DNA of 64,000 nucleotides from Cognatiluteimonas telluris (lineage in GTDB: Bacteria; Pseudomonadota; Gammaproteobacteria; Xanthomonadales; Xanthomonadaceae): NCBI RefSeq assembly GCF_011320095.1, contig NZ_JAANOY010000012.1, forward strand, positions 1 through 64,000. Direction: 5' to 3'. The notes beneath the pieces are model-generated. The model did no database searches, had not been told where the DNA came from, and saw only the letters and a program-made list of their open reading frames with translations. This document shows positions 48,477-56,230 of the stretch, piece by piece (positions within the stretch are counted from its first letter, which is position 1; each line of letters begins with the position of its first letter). The translations under genes were made by a program, and so were the position numbers.

Positions 48477-49498
48477 TTGAAAGCATGCACGAACGTGCCC
48501 TTCGCAGGCGCTATGCGCTGATCCCGTTGCTGTCGCGGCTGTCGATGCTCGATGGCAGCGCACATCGAAAGGCGGACCTCGCGGCCGGGGTGATCCACGC
48601 CTTGGGCATCGGCGGCCGGTCGCGGCCTGCCATCGCGCGCGAGGTTTTCATGTCGCTCTGGCGCTCGCACCTGATCCTCCAATACATCAATGGCGCATCG
48701 AAGGAATCCATCTGGTCTTTCCTCGATGCCAACGTGCACGTGACCGGGCCCGACCTTCGCGAGCTGGAGAAGCGGCCGCAAGGTGCCATCATCGCCACGC
48801 CGCATTACGGCGCTTTCCTGCCGCTGTGCGTGTACCTGATCCAGCTGTTCGACCAGGGCAGGAAGCTGCACGTGATGTTCAACGATCCGGCCAAGACCCC
48901 GTCCAATCGCGGTCACGAAGACCTGTTCAGGCGCGTCGGCCACAATGCCGAATTCCACTATCCCGACCGGCGCGGGATCATCGCAGTGATCAAGGCCCTC
49001 AAGCGAGGCGAGATCCTCGCGATCATGCCGGACGTCTATTTCCAGTCCGAAACGCTGCTTTCGGTCCCATTCTTCGACCGCTTGTTGCGGATGATGCCGG
49101 GCACGGCCTACTTCGCATGCAAGGCGGGTGTCCCGATCGTCCCGATCTATTCGTGTCCGCGCCGCGACTTCGGATTCGACCTGGAGGTGCAACCCCACCT
49201 GCAGCCAGGCGGAGAGGATGAGGATGAGGACCTTGCCGTCTACCGGCTGAGTTGCGATTACGCGGCAAACATGGAGCGCCGCTTCACGCGCGATCCGTTC
49301 CACTGGATTTACTGGGACAATCTCATGTCACGATCAACGGCCTTCGTGGACCGGGGCGGCCGTACGGATATTGGCGTGCTCCAGCAGGAACTGCACCGCC
49401 TGTTTGCATCGGCCGCTCCGATGGTGCGCGGCCAGCCCGCCTTGTGCCAGTCCTACGAACAACTGCAGGCGGCGATCGCCGCACAGGAGGCTGCATGA
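48473..49498 (+). CDS. LPLAT-superfamily (LpxL/HtrB-like) acyltransferase homologue
   Basis: This 341-residue protein starts at GTG 48473 (alternative ATG 48485). It belongs to the lysophospholipid/lipid A acyltransferase superfamily: the region ATPHYGAFLPLC (His111) is the motif-I site, IMPDVYFQS (Asp187) and SVPFFDRLLRMMPGTAYFACKAGVPIVPIY are motifs III and IV. Motif I normally reads HX4D/E; here the acidic residue is Leu116, so the standard charge relay is missing. N-acylation of the peptide or of lipid A is possible; a non-catalytic lipid-binding role cannot be excluded. It is translationally coupled to both neighbours. Confidence 0.8.
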   Translation: MIESMHERALRRRYALIPLLSRLSMLDGSAHRKADLAAGVIHALGIGGRSRPAIAREVFMSLWRSHLILQYINGASKESIWSFLDANVHVTGPDLRELEKRPQGAIIATPHYGAFLPLCVYLIQLFDQGRKLHVMFNDPAKTPSNRGHEDLFRRVGHNAEFHYPDRRGIIAVIKALKRGEILAIMPDVYFQSETLLSVPFFDRLLRMMPGTAYFACKAGVPIVPIYSCPRRDFGFDLEVQPHLQPGGEDEDEDLAVYRLSCDYAANMERRFTRDPFHWIYWDNLMSRSTAFVDRGGRTDIGVLQQELHRLFASAAPMVRGQPALCQSYEQLQAAIAAQEAA

Positions 49499-49857
49499 AC
49501 CGTTGGAAGCTGACCCTCATGATCGCCGCGTTGATGTTCGCCACTGCGGCCATTGCAGGGGAGTCGCGCAGCATCGGATTGACCTTCAGCGGCGATCGCG
49601 AGGGTTTTTTCCTCGATCCCATCATGAAGCGCGTCTACGTCTCGGCGGTGGTCGACAAATCCCTGGCGGGGATGGCCGGTTTCCTGCCGAAAGACGAGAT
49701 CCTTGAAATCGAAGGCGCACGCGTTCCGGGCATGCGCGCACGCGCGCTGATGGATTACTGGGCGCAGGTCAGCAGCCGCAGGGTCATTCATTTCGTGATT
49801 TCGCGCAGCGGGACCCGGATGTCGATCGACCTGAACACGCAAGCCCAGGTGCCGTGA
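49495..49857 (+). CDS. Small exported PDZ-domain protein
   Basis: This 120-residue protein overlaps the acyltransferase stop (ATGA). The signal peptide MNRWKLTLMIAALMFATAAIA is followed by a single PDZ-like fold with VYVSAVVDKSLAGMAGFLPKDEILEIEGARVPG, the classic carboxylate-binding/strand core. No protease domain is attached. PDZ domains of site-2 proteases feed substrates to the active site in the membrane; a periplasmic PDZ protein next to an M50 protease could do this in trans. It is the last gene of the operon. Confidence 0.8.
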   Translation: MNRWKLTLMIAALMFATAAIAGESRSIGLTFSGDREGFFLDPIMKRVYVSAVVDKSLAGMAGFLPKDEILEIEGARVPGMRARALMDYWAQVSSRRVIHFVISRSGTRMSIDLNTQAQVP

Positions 49858-49921
49858 TTCGAGTCGTCCGGCGCCAGCGAAGCAGAAACCAGTTGCCGCG
49901 GCCGGGCCTTGCAATAGGCGA

Positions 49922-50025
49922 TGGCCCTGCCGGCTGACCTCGGCGCCCGCGTCGATCGATACCGTTGCTGCCTTCCGGCCCTGGCGGGATTTTCGACCTA
50001 GCGTCGCGAGGGGCCGACAGGGCCA
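49922..50025 (-). ncRNA. ffs: 4.5S RNA (bacterial small SRP RNA)
   Basis: On the minus strand the ends are complementary (TGGCCCTG... / ...CAGGGCCA) and the conserved domain IV tip GCCAGGGCCGGAAGGCAGCA is present, with the asymmetric internal loop of the Ffh-binding site. The whole 104 nt folds into a single long hairpin as expected for the small (Alu-less) SRP RNA. It lies directly downstream of tRNA-Ser(GGA) on the same strand and converges with the peptide operon. Confidence 0.93.
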
Positions 50026-50069
50026 CCATAGAGACTTGCTTGCGTCCCGCTGACCTGCGCTTGCAAAGC

Positions 50070-50162
50070 TGGCGGAGAGAGGGGGATTCGAACCCCCGAA
50101 GCGCGGTTTAGACGCTTACACACTTTCCAGGCGTGCTCCTTCAACCACTCGGACACCTCTCC
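50070..50162 (-). tRNA. tRNA-Ser (GGA)
   Basis: This 93-base class II tRNA lies on the minus strand. Acceptor GGAGAGG pairs with TCTCTCC, the anticodon is GGA in CTGGAAA, the variable arm is long, and CCA is encoded (TGG at 50070-50072 on the plus strand). It shares a likely transcript with ffs. Confidence 0.95.
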
Positions 50163-50272
50163 GCTGGAACCCGCGTGCATGCAAGGCCTGCATTCAGGGC
50201 CGGCAATTCTAGCCGCCGCACCCGATCGCCACAAGGAAGCATTGCCGCGCCCGCCCGTAGCCCGCCTGGATG

Positions 50273-50299
50273 AATGGCGCCAATGGCGCCAATGGCGCC
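50273..50299. repeat. Short tandem repeat AATGGCGCC x3 upstream of dnaX
   Basis: Three perfect 9-base copies of AATGGCGCC occur about 60 bases before the dnaX ATG, followed by a partial GCCCGCC. The repeat number may vary by slippage; an effect on dnaX expression is possible but unproven. Confidence 0.7.
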
Positions 50300-50360
50300 C
50301 GCCCGGCCGGTGCGCCGCGCGGCGCGGGCAAAATTCCCCCCGGCGCGGCAGAATGCAGGG

Positions 50361-52052
50361 ATGTCCTACCTCGTCCTCGCCCGCAAGTGGCGCCCGAAGC
50401 GGTTTGCCGAACTGGTCGGGCAGGAGCACGTGGTGCGCGCGCTGACCAATGCGCTGGACAGCGGCCGGGTCCACCACGCCTTCCTGTTCACCGGCACGCG
50501 CGGGGTGGGCAAGACCACCATCGCGCGGATCTTCGCCAAGTCGCTCAACTGCGAGCAGGGAAGTTCGGCCGAGCCCTGCGGTGAATGCAATTCCTGCCGC
50601 GACATCGACGCCGGCCGCTTCATCGACCTGCTCGAGATCGACGCGGCCTCCAACACCGGCGTCGACGACGTGCGCGAGGTGATCGACAACGCGCAGTACA
50701 TGCCGTCGCGCGGACGGGTGAAGGTCTACCTGATCGACGAAGTGCACATGCTGTCCAAGCCGGCGTTCAACGCGCTGCTCAAGACGCTGGAAGAGCCCCC
50801 GGGGCACGTGAAATTCCTGCTCGCGACCACCGACCCGCAGAAACTGCCGGTGACCGTGTTGTCGCGCTGCCTGCAGTTCAACCTCAAGCGCCTGGACGAG
50901 CAGCAGATCAGCGGGCAGATCAGCAGGATCCTGGAAGCCGAAGGCATCCCGGTCGAGCCGGGCGCGGTGCGCCAGCTGGCCAAGGCCGCCGACGGCAGCC
51001 TGCGCGACGGACTGTCGCTGCTCGACCAGGCCATCGCCTACACCGGCGCCGGTGCCGGCGTGATGCTCGCCGATGACGCGGTGGCGGGCATGCTGGGCAG
51101 CGTCGACCGCAGCCGCGTCAATGCGCTGCTGGACGCACTGGGCGTGGGCGACGGCGAAGTGCTGCTGGCGCAGGTCGCGGAGCTGGCGGAATTTTCGCCA
51201 GACTGGCATGGCGTGCTCGATGCCATCGCCGAGGCCTTGCACCGCGTGCAGGTCAAGCAACTGGTGCCGGCGGTGGAAGGCGAAAGCGACGCCATCGACA
51301 TCGAGGCACTTGCCGCGCAACTGCGGCCGGAGCTGGTCCAGCTGTGGTATCAGATGGCGTTGAACGCGCGCCGCGACCTGAACCTGGCGCCGAGTCCGCG
51401 CGCTGGATTCGAGATGGCCGTGTTGCGCATGCTGGCCTTCCGCCCCGGTGCGACGGGCGCGCAGGCTGTGGCTTCCGGGGCGCCACGGGTGGCCAGTGCC
51501 GCCGCGGCGCGCGCTGCGCTGGCCGAACCCAGGGCAGGGGCCGCGCACCCCCCGAGCCAGGCGCGAACGGCGCAACCGACGGCGCGCGGTCCGCAAGCCG
51601 CGGCGCCCCCTGCCATTGCCATCCCGGCGCAGCGATCCGATCCGCCCGCGTCGGCCATCGCCGCAATCGACGGCGAGCGTTGGCTCGAACTCGTCGCCGC
51701 CAGTGGATTGAGCGGGCCGGCGCGGCAGCTCGCCAACCACGCAGGCTTCGCCGGTCACGAAGGCGGCATCCTGCGCCTGACGCTGGCGCCGGCCGACGAA
51801 CACCTGCAGATGCCGAGCCTGGTCAAGGCGCTGGCCGAAGCGCTCGCTCCCGCGCTGGGGGGCGTCCCGCAGATCCGCTTCGAAACCGCGCAGGCACCGA
51901 CCGAAACCCTGCACCAGCGCAGCGTGCGCGATCGCGATGCGCGCCAGGTCGCCGCCGAAGCGGCGTTCCTGTCCGATGCCGGCATCCAGCACCTGATCGA
52001 CAAGCACGGCGCCACCCTGGTGCCCGATTCCATCCGCCCCTTCGACGAATAG
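50361..52052 (+). CDS. dnaX: DNA polymerase III subunits gamma/tau
   Basis: This is a 563-residue clamp-loader ATPase (ATG 50361; in-frame sequence from 50274 lies in the repeat). The N-terminus MSYLVLARKWRPKRF is family-typical, Walker A is GTRGVGKTTIARIF, the zinc module is CEQGSSAEPCGECNSC, and LIDEVHMLSKPAFNALLKTLEEPP is Walker B and sensor region. C-terminal tau parts follow an Ala/Pro-rich linker (about residues 370-440) and bind DnaE and DnaB. I did not find the A-AAA-AAG slippery sequence used for gamma in Escherichia coli. It is followed closely by ybaB and recR. Confidence 0.97.
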   Translation: MSYLVLARKWRPKRFAELVGQEHVVRALTNALDSGRVHHAFLFTGTRGVGKTTIARIFAKSLNCEQGSSAEPCGECNSCRDIDAGRFIDLLEIDAASNTGVDDVREVIDNAQYMPSRGRVKVYLIDEVHMLSKPAFNALLKTLEEPPGHVKFLLATTDPQKLPVTVLSRCLQFNLKRLDEQQISGQISRILEAEGIPVEPGAVRQLAKAADGSLRDGLSLLDQAIAYTGAGAGVMLADDAVAGMLGSVDRSRVNALLDALGVGDGEVLLAQVAELAEFSPDWHGVLDAIAEALHRVQVKQLVPAVEGESDAIDIEALAAQLRPELVQLWYQMALNARRDLNLAPSPRAGFEMAVLRMLAFRPGATGAQAVASGAPRVASAAAARAALAEPRAGAAHPPSQARTAQPTARGPQAAAPPAIAIPAQRSDPPASAIAAIDGERWLELVAASGLSGPARQLANHAGFAGHEGGILRLTLAPADEHLQMPSLVKALAEALAPALGGVPQIRFETAQAPTETLHQRSVRDRDARQVAAEAAFLSDAGIQHLIDKHGATLVPDSIRPFDE

Positions 52053-52064
52053 CAGGCCAGGACC

Positions 52065-52382
52065 ATGCGTGGAAACATCGCCCAGCTCATGCAGCAGGCA
52101 CAGAAGATGCAGGAAAACGTCCAGCGCGCGCAGGAGAAGCTGGCCGGCGTGGAAGTCGTCGGCAGCGCCGGCGGCATGGTCGACATCACCCTGAGCGGAC
52201 GCATGGAATGCCGCAAGGTGCGGCTGGATCCGGCAGCACTGTCGGACCCTGAAATGGCCGAGGACCTGGTGCTGGCGGCCTTCAACGACGCCGTCTCCAA
52301 GGTCAATGCGTTGTCGCAGGAAACCCTCGGCGCCGCCACCGCGGGCATGCCGCTGCCGCCGGGCATGAAGCTTCCTTTCTGA
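52065..52382 (+). CDS. ybaB: Nucleoid-associated protein YbaB/EbfC
   Basis: This is a 105-residue DNA-binding protein of the YbaB/EbfC family ([26 protein letters not shown] helix, then a beta region [18 protein letters not shown]). It forms dimers that bind DNA in the nucleoid. It starts 12 bases after dnaX and belongs to the conserved dnaX-ybaB-recR operon. Confidence 0.95.
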   Translation: MRGNIAQLMQQAQKMQENVQRAQEKLAGVEVVGSAGGMVDITLSGRMECRKVRLDPAALSDPEMAEDLVLAAFNDAVSKVNALSQETLGAATAGMPLPPGMKLPF

Positions 52383-52536
52383 GCTGGCGTTGCGGCGGCG
52401 CACTCGTTGGCGACGCCAGTCTGACCATCGAACCGCCGGCATCACCGTGCCGGAATCGCGCTTGGACCGGAAACGGATAGAGCGGAAAGACACACGCCGT
52501 CATCGCACGTCGCGCAATCGCGGAATACATCGACCC

Positions 52537-53133
52537 ATGAGCTCTCCGCTCCTCGAACAACTCATCGACGCCTTCCGCGTGCTGCCGGGAGTCGGGCCGA
52601 AGTCGGCGCAGCGCATGGCGTACCACGTGCTCGAGCGTGAGCGCGACGGCGGCCGCCGGCTTGCCGAAACACTGGCTGCGGCGGTCGAGCGGATTGGCCA
52701 CTGCACGCGTTGCCGCGACTTCAGCGAAACCGAACTGTGCGCGACCTGCGCCAGCGCCAGCCGCGACGCGCAACTGCTTTGCGCGGTGGAATCGCCGGCC
52801 GACCGGCTCGCGATCGAGCAGGCCACCGGCTATCGCGGAATGTACTTCGTGCTGCAGGGCCGGCTCAGCCCGCTCGATGGCATCGGCCCGCGCGAACTGG
52901 GCCTGGACAAACTCGCCGCGCGCCTGGCCGAAGGCGAAGTGCAGGAACTGATCATCGCCACCAACCCGACGGTGGAAGGCGAAGCCACCGCGCACTACCT
53001 CGCGCAGCTCGCCCGCCAGCATGGCGCACGTCCCAGTCGGCTGGCCCACGGCGTCCCCCTGGGTGGCGAACTCGAATACGTCGATCGCGGCACGCTGTCG
53101 CATGCGTTCGGCAGCCGCAGCGAGATGCCGTAG
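52537..53133 (+). CDS. recR: Recombination mediator RecR
   Basis: This is a 198-residue protein. ATG 52537 gives the normal N-terminus with [17 protein letters not shown] (HhH), then the C4 zinc finger [16 protein letters not shown] and a Toprim domain ([14 protein letters not shown] ... [19 protein letters not shown]). It helps load RecA in the RecFOR pathway. It follows ybaB after 154 bases. Confidence 0.97.
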   Translation: MSSPLLEQLIDAFRVLPGVGPKSAQRMAYHVLERERDGGRRLAETLAAAVERIGHCTRCRDFSETELCATCASASRDAQLLCAVESPADRLAIEQATGYRGMYFVLQGRLSPLDGIGPRELGLDKLAARLAEGEVQELIIATNPTVEGEATAHYLAQLARQHGARPSRLAHGVPLGGELEYVDRGTLSHAFGSRSEMP

Positions 53134-53224
53134 GGCCGGCGGTGCGAGCGATGCGAGTGGCGAGCGTGATGCACGACTGCGTGATGAACTTCAATACCCG
53201 ATCGCCGCCTTGAGGGAGCAATGC

Positions 53225-53575
53225 ATGTCAACCATCTTCGACCGGATCATCCGCCGCGAGGTCCCTGCCGACATCGTCTACGAAGACGAGCAGCTGATCG
53301 CATTCCGCGACATCGCGCCGCAGGCGCCGATCCATGTCCTGTTCGTCCCCAAGACGCCGATCGCAACCCTCAACGACCTGACCCCGGAGCAGGCGCCGAT
53401 CATCGGCCAACTGGCGCTGGCTGCGGCGGACTACGCCAAGCGCGAAGGCTTCGCGCAAGCCGGATATCGCACAGTCATCAACTGCAATGGCGACGCCGGC
53501 CAGACCGTGTTCCAGGTCCACCTGCACCTGCTGGCAGGCGCGCCGCTGGGCCACTTCGGCACCCCGATCCGCTAG
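53225..53575 (+). CDS. hinT: HIT-family hydrolase (HinT-like)
   Basis: This 116-residue histidine-triad protein begins MSTIFDRIIRREVPADIVYED. The active site reads QVHLHLLAG where the canonical motif is HxHxHxx, so the first His is Gln; the nucleophilic (second) and third His are present, and this substitution is tolerated in related sequences. It is a purine-nucleotide phosphoramidase that cleaves adenylated amines. Starts in the 53021 frame before ATG 53225 are unrelated to the family. Confidence 0.92.
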   Translation: MSTIFDRIIRREVPADIVYEDEQLIAFRDIAPQAPIHVLFVPKTPIATLNDLTPEQAPIIGQLALAAADYAKREGFAQAGYRTVINCNGDAGQTVFQVHLHLLAGAPLGHFGTPIR

Positions 53576-53735
53576 GGGGCATGTGAATGGGGATGCCCTG
53601 CGCGAGTTCGGGATGGTCGTGGCGCGCGGATCGCACGCATGCTCGCAGCGGATTACGCCGGCAACCCCGCTGCCCTTGGCCTTCTGTTCATTTCGTGTAC
53701 ACGGCGCAAAACGAATGGCGACGTATCCTCGCGCC

Positions 53736-53987
53736 ATGCAACTTGAACCCGGCCAGCTGTGGAAGGACGAAAACGGCCACGCCCGTATCTGCGGCCTGGT
53801 GCCCGTCGAGGGCGTGGACTATGCCGTGCTGCTCCGCACGCGTGGATCAGGCGGCCGGAAACGCCGCCCTTTCCTGTTCCCGGTAGCTTCCTTGCTTGCC
53901 GGCGATGACGGCTGGCGTAATGCCGAGGAACAGAAGCCGCGCCCGACCAACCACGACGCCGACTTTCTGCCGGACGGGCCAGCCTAG
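53736..53987 (+). CDS. Small conserved-looking hypothetical protein
   Basis: This 83-residue protein starts at ATG 53736 (MQLEPGQLWKDENG). It has a basic stretch RTRGSGGRKRRPFLFP in the middle and a short acidic tail; no signal peptide or membrane helix. The codon pattern and the ordered start suggest a real gene, but no family is recognised and no neighbour explains it. Confidence 0.5.
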   Translation: MQLEPGQLWKDENGHARICGLVPVEGVDYAVLLRTRGSGGRKRRPFLFPVASLLAGDDGWRNAEEQKPRPTNHDADFLPDGPA

Positions 53988-54274
53988 CCTTCCCAATCGC
54001 GTTCGCAGGCGTTGCCCGGGATCCACCGCCGACGGTGTCCGATTCGACCGGGTGCGCTGGGTCCTGCTCAGGCTGCAATCCGGGATCGGTGCGCGCGCTT
54101 GCACAATCAAGCGACAAGCCGCCGCAAATGCCTGACGCCGAACGGACGCCGGAGCTGGAGAGGGAGGTTATGGTGGACGTTGGGGTGAGTGGCTGGCACC
54201 ATTCCCGGCTGGCACCGGTGGCGACAAGGATGGGCTGAACTCATGGAATTGAGCGCAACACGCGGGAGAACTGC

Positions 54275-55294
54275 GTGACGAGGAGGACATCGGCGTCGAG
54301 TGACGCCGTCCCTGCGCCTCCGCTACTGCATCCTTGGTGGACGCAGGCACGGCTTCATGGTTTGCGTTCTTTCGACCGCTCGCTCCTGGTGGCGAGCTTC
54401 GCGCTGTTCTGTGCAAGCCTTGCAGGCATCGTAACGCTGGCACTGGATGCGAAGGCCGCGAAGTTGTTGTTCGATCAGCGGGCTGTTTTTGCGATCGCAA
54501 CGGCGATCATCTTGTTTTTCGCAGTACGCGTTCCAGCGGCAAACGCGGCACGGGCATTGCGTTACGGCTGGCTGGCCGCGCTGCCGATACCGGCGCGGAG
54601 CACCCGCAGTACGTTGCTGCTGGCCACCACCGTGTTTGGCGCGATGGTGCTCGCCTGCCTTGCGATCGGACTGGCGGGGCTGGGAGTGGGCCTGGGCCGT
54701 TCGGCGTACTTCGCCGTACTCCTCCCGTCCTGCGTCGGTGTGACGATCGCCTGTCTTGGCCTGGGCGGTATCGCCCTGCGTGCCTGGCATCGTCCGATGG
54801 CGATGCCGGCAACTCGCGGAGTCCGTGTCCCGCTGTTGTCGCTGGCATGGCTCGAGCATCGGGAACTGCCGTATCTGGTGGCCTGGCAAAATCGAGAGTG
54901 CGCACAGCAGTGGCGCATGGGCGGGGGAGCCAAGCCGATAGGCGCCGTGCTGCTGCTGTTTCCAGGTGCCCCGTCACAGTGGCAGTTGTTCGGCCTCATC
55001 GTCATGGCATTGGTGGTCGCCTGGCACCGATGCATGATGCAATCGTCGCTGTGGGTCGCCGAACGGGCTGCCGCCCTCGGCCATCAATGGACCTTGCCCA
55101 AGGCGTTCGTCCGAAACGCCCTGCTGCGATTGCCGCTCGCAGGAAGCGTCGCCGCCGCGGCCGTGCTTTTTGCATTGCTGCAGGCGGTGCAGCCGCCCCT
55201 GTTGGCCGTGGCCTCCGTCGCCCTGATCCTGGTGCTGGCCAGCCCCATCACGTTTGTGCGCCTGGCGGCGTGCCTCAGGAAAAATGCCTTTTGA
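54275..55294 (+). CDS. ABC transporter permease-like membrane protein
   Basis: This is a 339-residue protein from GTG 54275 with GGGAG upstream. About eight hydrophobic segments are present (near 35-55, 68-90, 95-110, 118-140, 143-165, 225-250, 285-312 and 315-330). It has no extracytoplasmic folded domain and no recognised substrate motif. The stop overlaps the ATPase start by TTGA, so it is the membrane half of a two-gene ABC exporter. It is upstream of the NRPS genes and may export the product, or it may be independent. Confidence 0.7.
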   Translation: MTRRTSASSDAVPAPPLLHPWWTQARLHGLRSFDRSLLVASFALFCASLAGIVTLALDAKAAKLLFDQRAVFAIATAIILFFAVRVPAANAARALRYGWLAALPIPARSTRSTLLLATTVFGAMVLACLAIGLAGLGVGLGRSAYFAVLLPSCVGVTIACLGLGGIALRAWHRPMAMPATRGVRVPLLSLAWLEHRELPYLVAWQNRECAQQWRMGGGAKPIGAVLLLFPGAPSQWQLFGLIVMALVVAWHRCMMQSSLWVAERAAALGHQWTLPKAFVRNALLRLPLAGSVAAAAVLFALLQAVQPPLLAVASVALILVLASPITFVRLAACLRKNAF

Positions 55295-56013
55295 ACGTCG
55301 TCCTCGAGATCGCCAATCTTGGTTTTGCCCACGGCAAGCATCGGGTCCTCAGCGACATCTCCTTGCGCTTCCTCGCGGGCGATTACGTCGCCCTGGTTGG
55401 CCCCAACGGAGCGGGCAAAAGCACGCTGCTGCGCTGTTGTGCCGGCATCCTGCAGGGAGCCACGGGTTCGATCCGCATAGCCGGACATGGCGTTGGCCAT
55501 GATCCCGTCGCGGCTCGGCGCCACCTTGGCTTGGCCGTCGACCCAAACCAGTTGCCTGGCCTGCTCACCGGCCGCGAGGTCCTGTCGCTATGGGCGCACG
55601 GGCGTGGACTTGGTGATATCCCCGGAAGCACGCTGCAGCTGGCCGAAAGCTGGCTGCTAGCGCCGATGCTGGACCGGCGCGTCGATCAGTATTCGCTGGG
55701 TACCCGACAGAAGCTCGGGATCCTGGTGGGCCTGATGGGCGAACCGCCGCTGCTGCTGCTGGACGAGCCGCTCAATGGGCTCGACCCACGCAGCGCACTC
55801 GCGCTCAAGGTCGAATTGCAACGGCGTGCCGAACAGGGCGCCTGTGTCGTGCTGGCGACCCATGCGCTGGAGGTGGCCGAGCGGTTCGTGAACCGCGCGA
55901 TCCTACTCGTGGAGGGCGCGGTACAGGCCGAGTGGGGCCGAAGCGACATCGATGCGATCCGGGACCATCCGACCCGTTCGCTGGAAGAAAGCATGGCCTC
56001 CGCGATGGCCTGA
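55291..56013 (+). CDS. ABC transporter ATP-binding protein
   Basis: This 240-residue ATPase uses TTG 55291 as start, with an AGGA site. Walker A is GPNGAGKSTLL, the signature is YSLGTRQKLGIL (LSGGQ variant), Walker B is LLLLDEPLNGLD, and the H loop is LATHALEV. It is coupled to the preceding permease gene. The family resembles CcmA/NatA-type exporters rather than importers, but no substrate is indicated. Confidence 0.92.
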   Translation: MNVVLEIANLGFAHGKHRVLSDISLRFLAGDYVALVGPNGAGKSTLLRCCAGILQGATGSIRIAGHGVGHDPVAARRHLGLAVDPNQLPGLLTGREVLSLWAHGRGLGDIPGSTLQLAESWLLAPMLDRRVDQYSLGTRQKLGILVGLMGEPPLLLLDEPLNGLDPRSALALKVELQRRAEQGACVVLATHALEVAERFVNRAILLVEGAVQAEWGRSDIDAIRDHPTRSLEESMASAMA

Positions 56014-56230
56014 GGGGGAGCGCGCCGCCGCTTGGCCGCGGAATATCCGGTCAGGGGGATGCGGCGGCGTCGACCGGGGGCGGGCTGCGAATTGCGAGCT
56101 GGATCACGCGCTGCTAACATCGATCGTTTAGATCCGTGACGTCGAGACTTGACTCTCGGGCGGATTTTTGCTTGCGCCGCGGCATGGTCCCGGCGGCCTG
56201 GAGGCTTTCGAGCATGGATGCGATTCACCG

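Noticed and set aside
46221-50200. CRISPR array or terminal inverted repeats of a transposon around the peptide operon
   Set aside because: The three 10-mers are too short and have no spacer-repeat structure; no transposase gene or matching end repeats were found.
50361-52052. Programmed frameshift in dnaX
   Set aside because: No A-AAA-AAG or similar slippery heptamer with a downstream stem was seen near the expected site, so a gamma product is not claimed.
54035-54238. A 67-codon ORF between 53987 and 54275
   Set aside because: No ribosome site, no recognisable family and random-looking composition; the 287-base gap shows no other clear feature.
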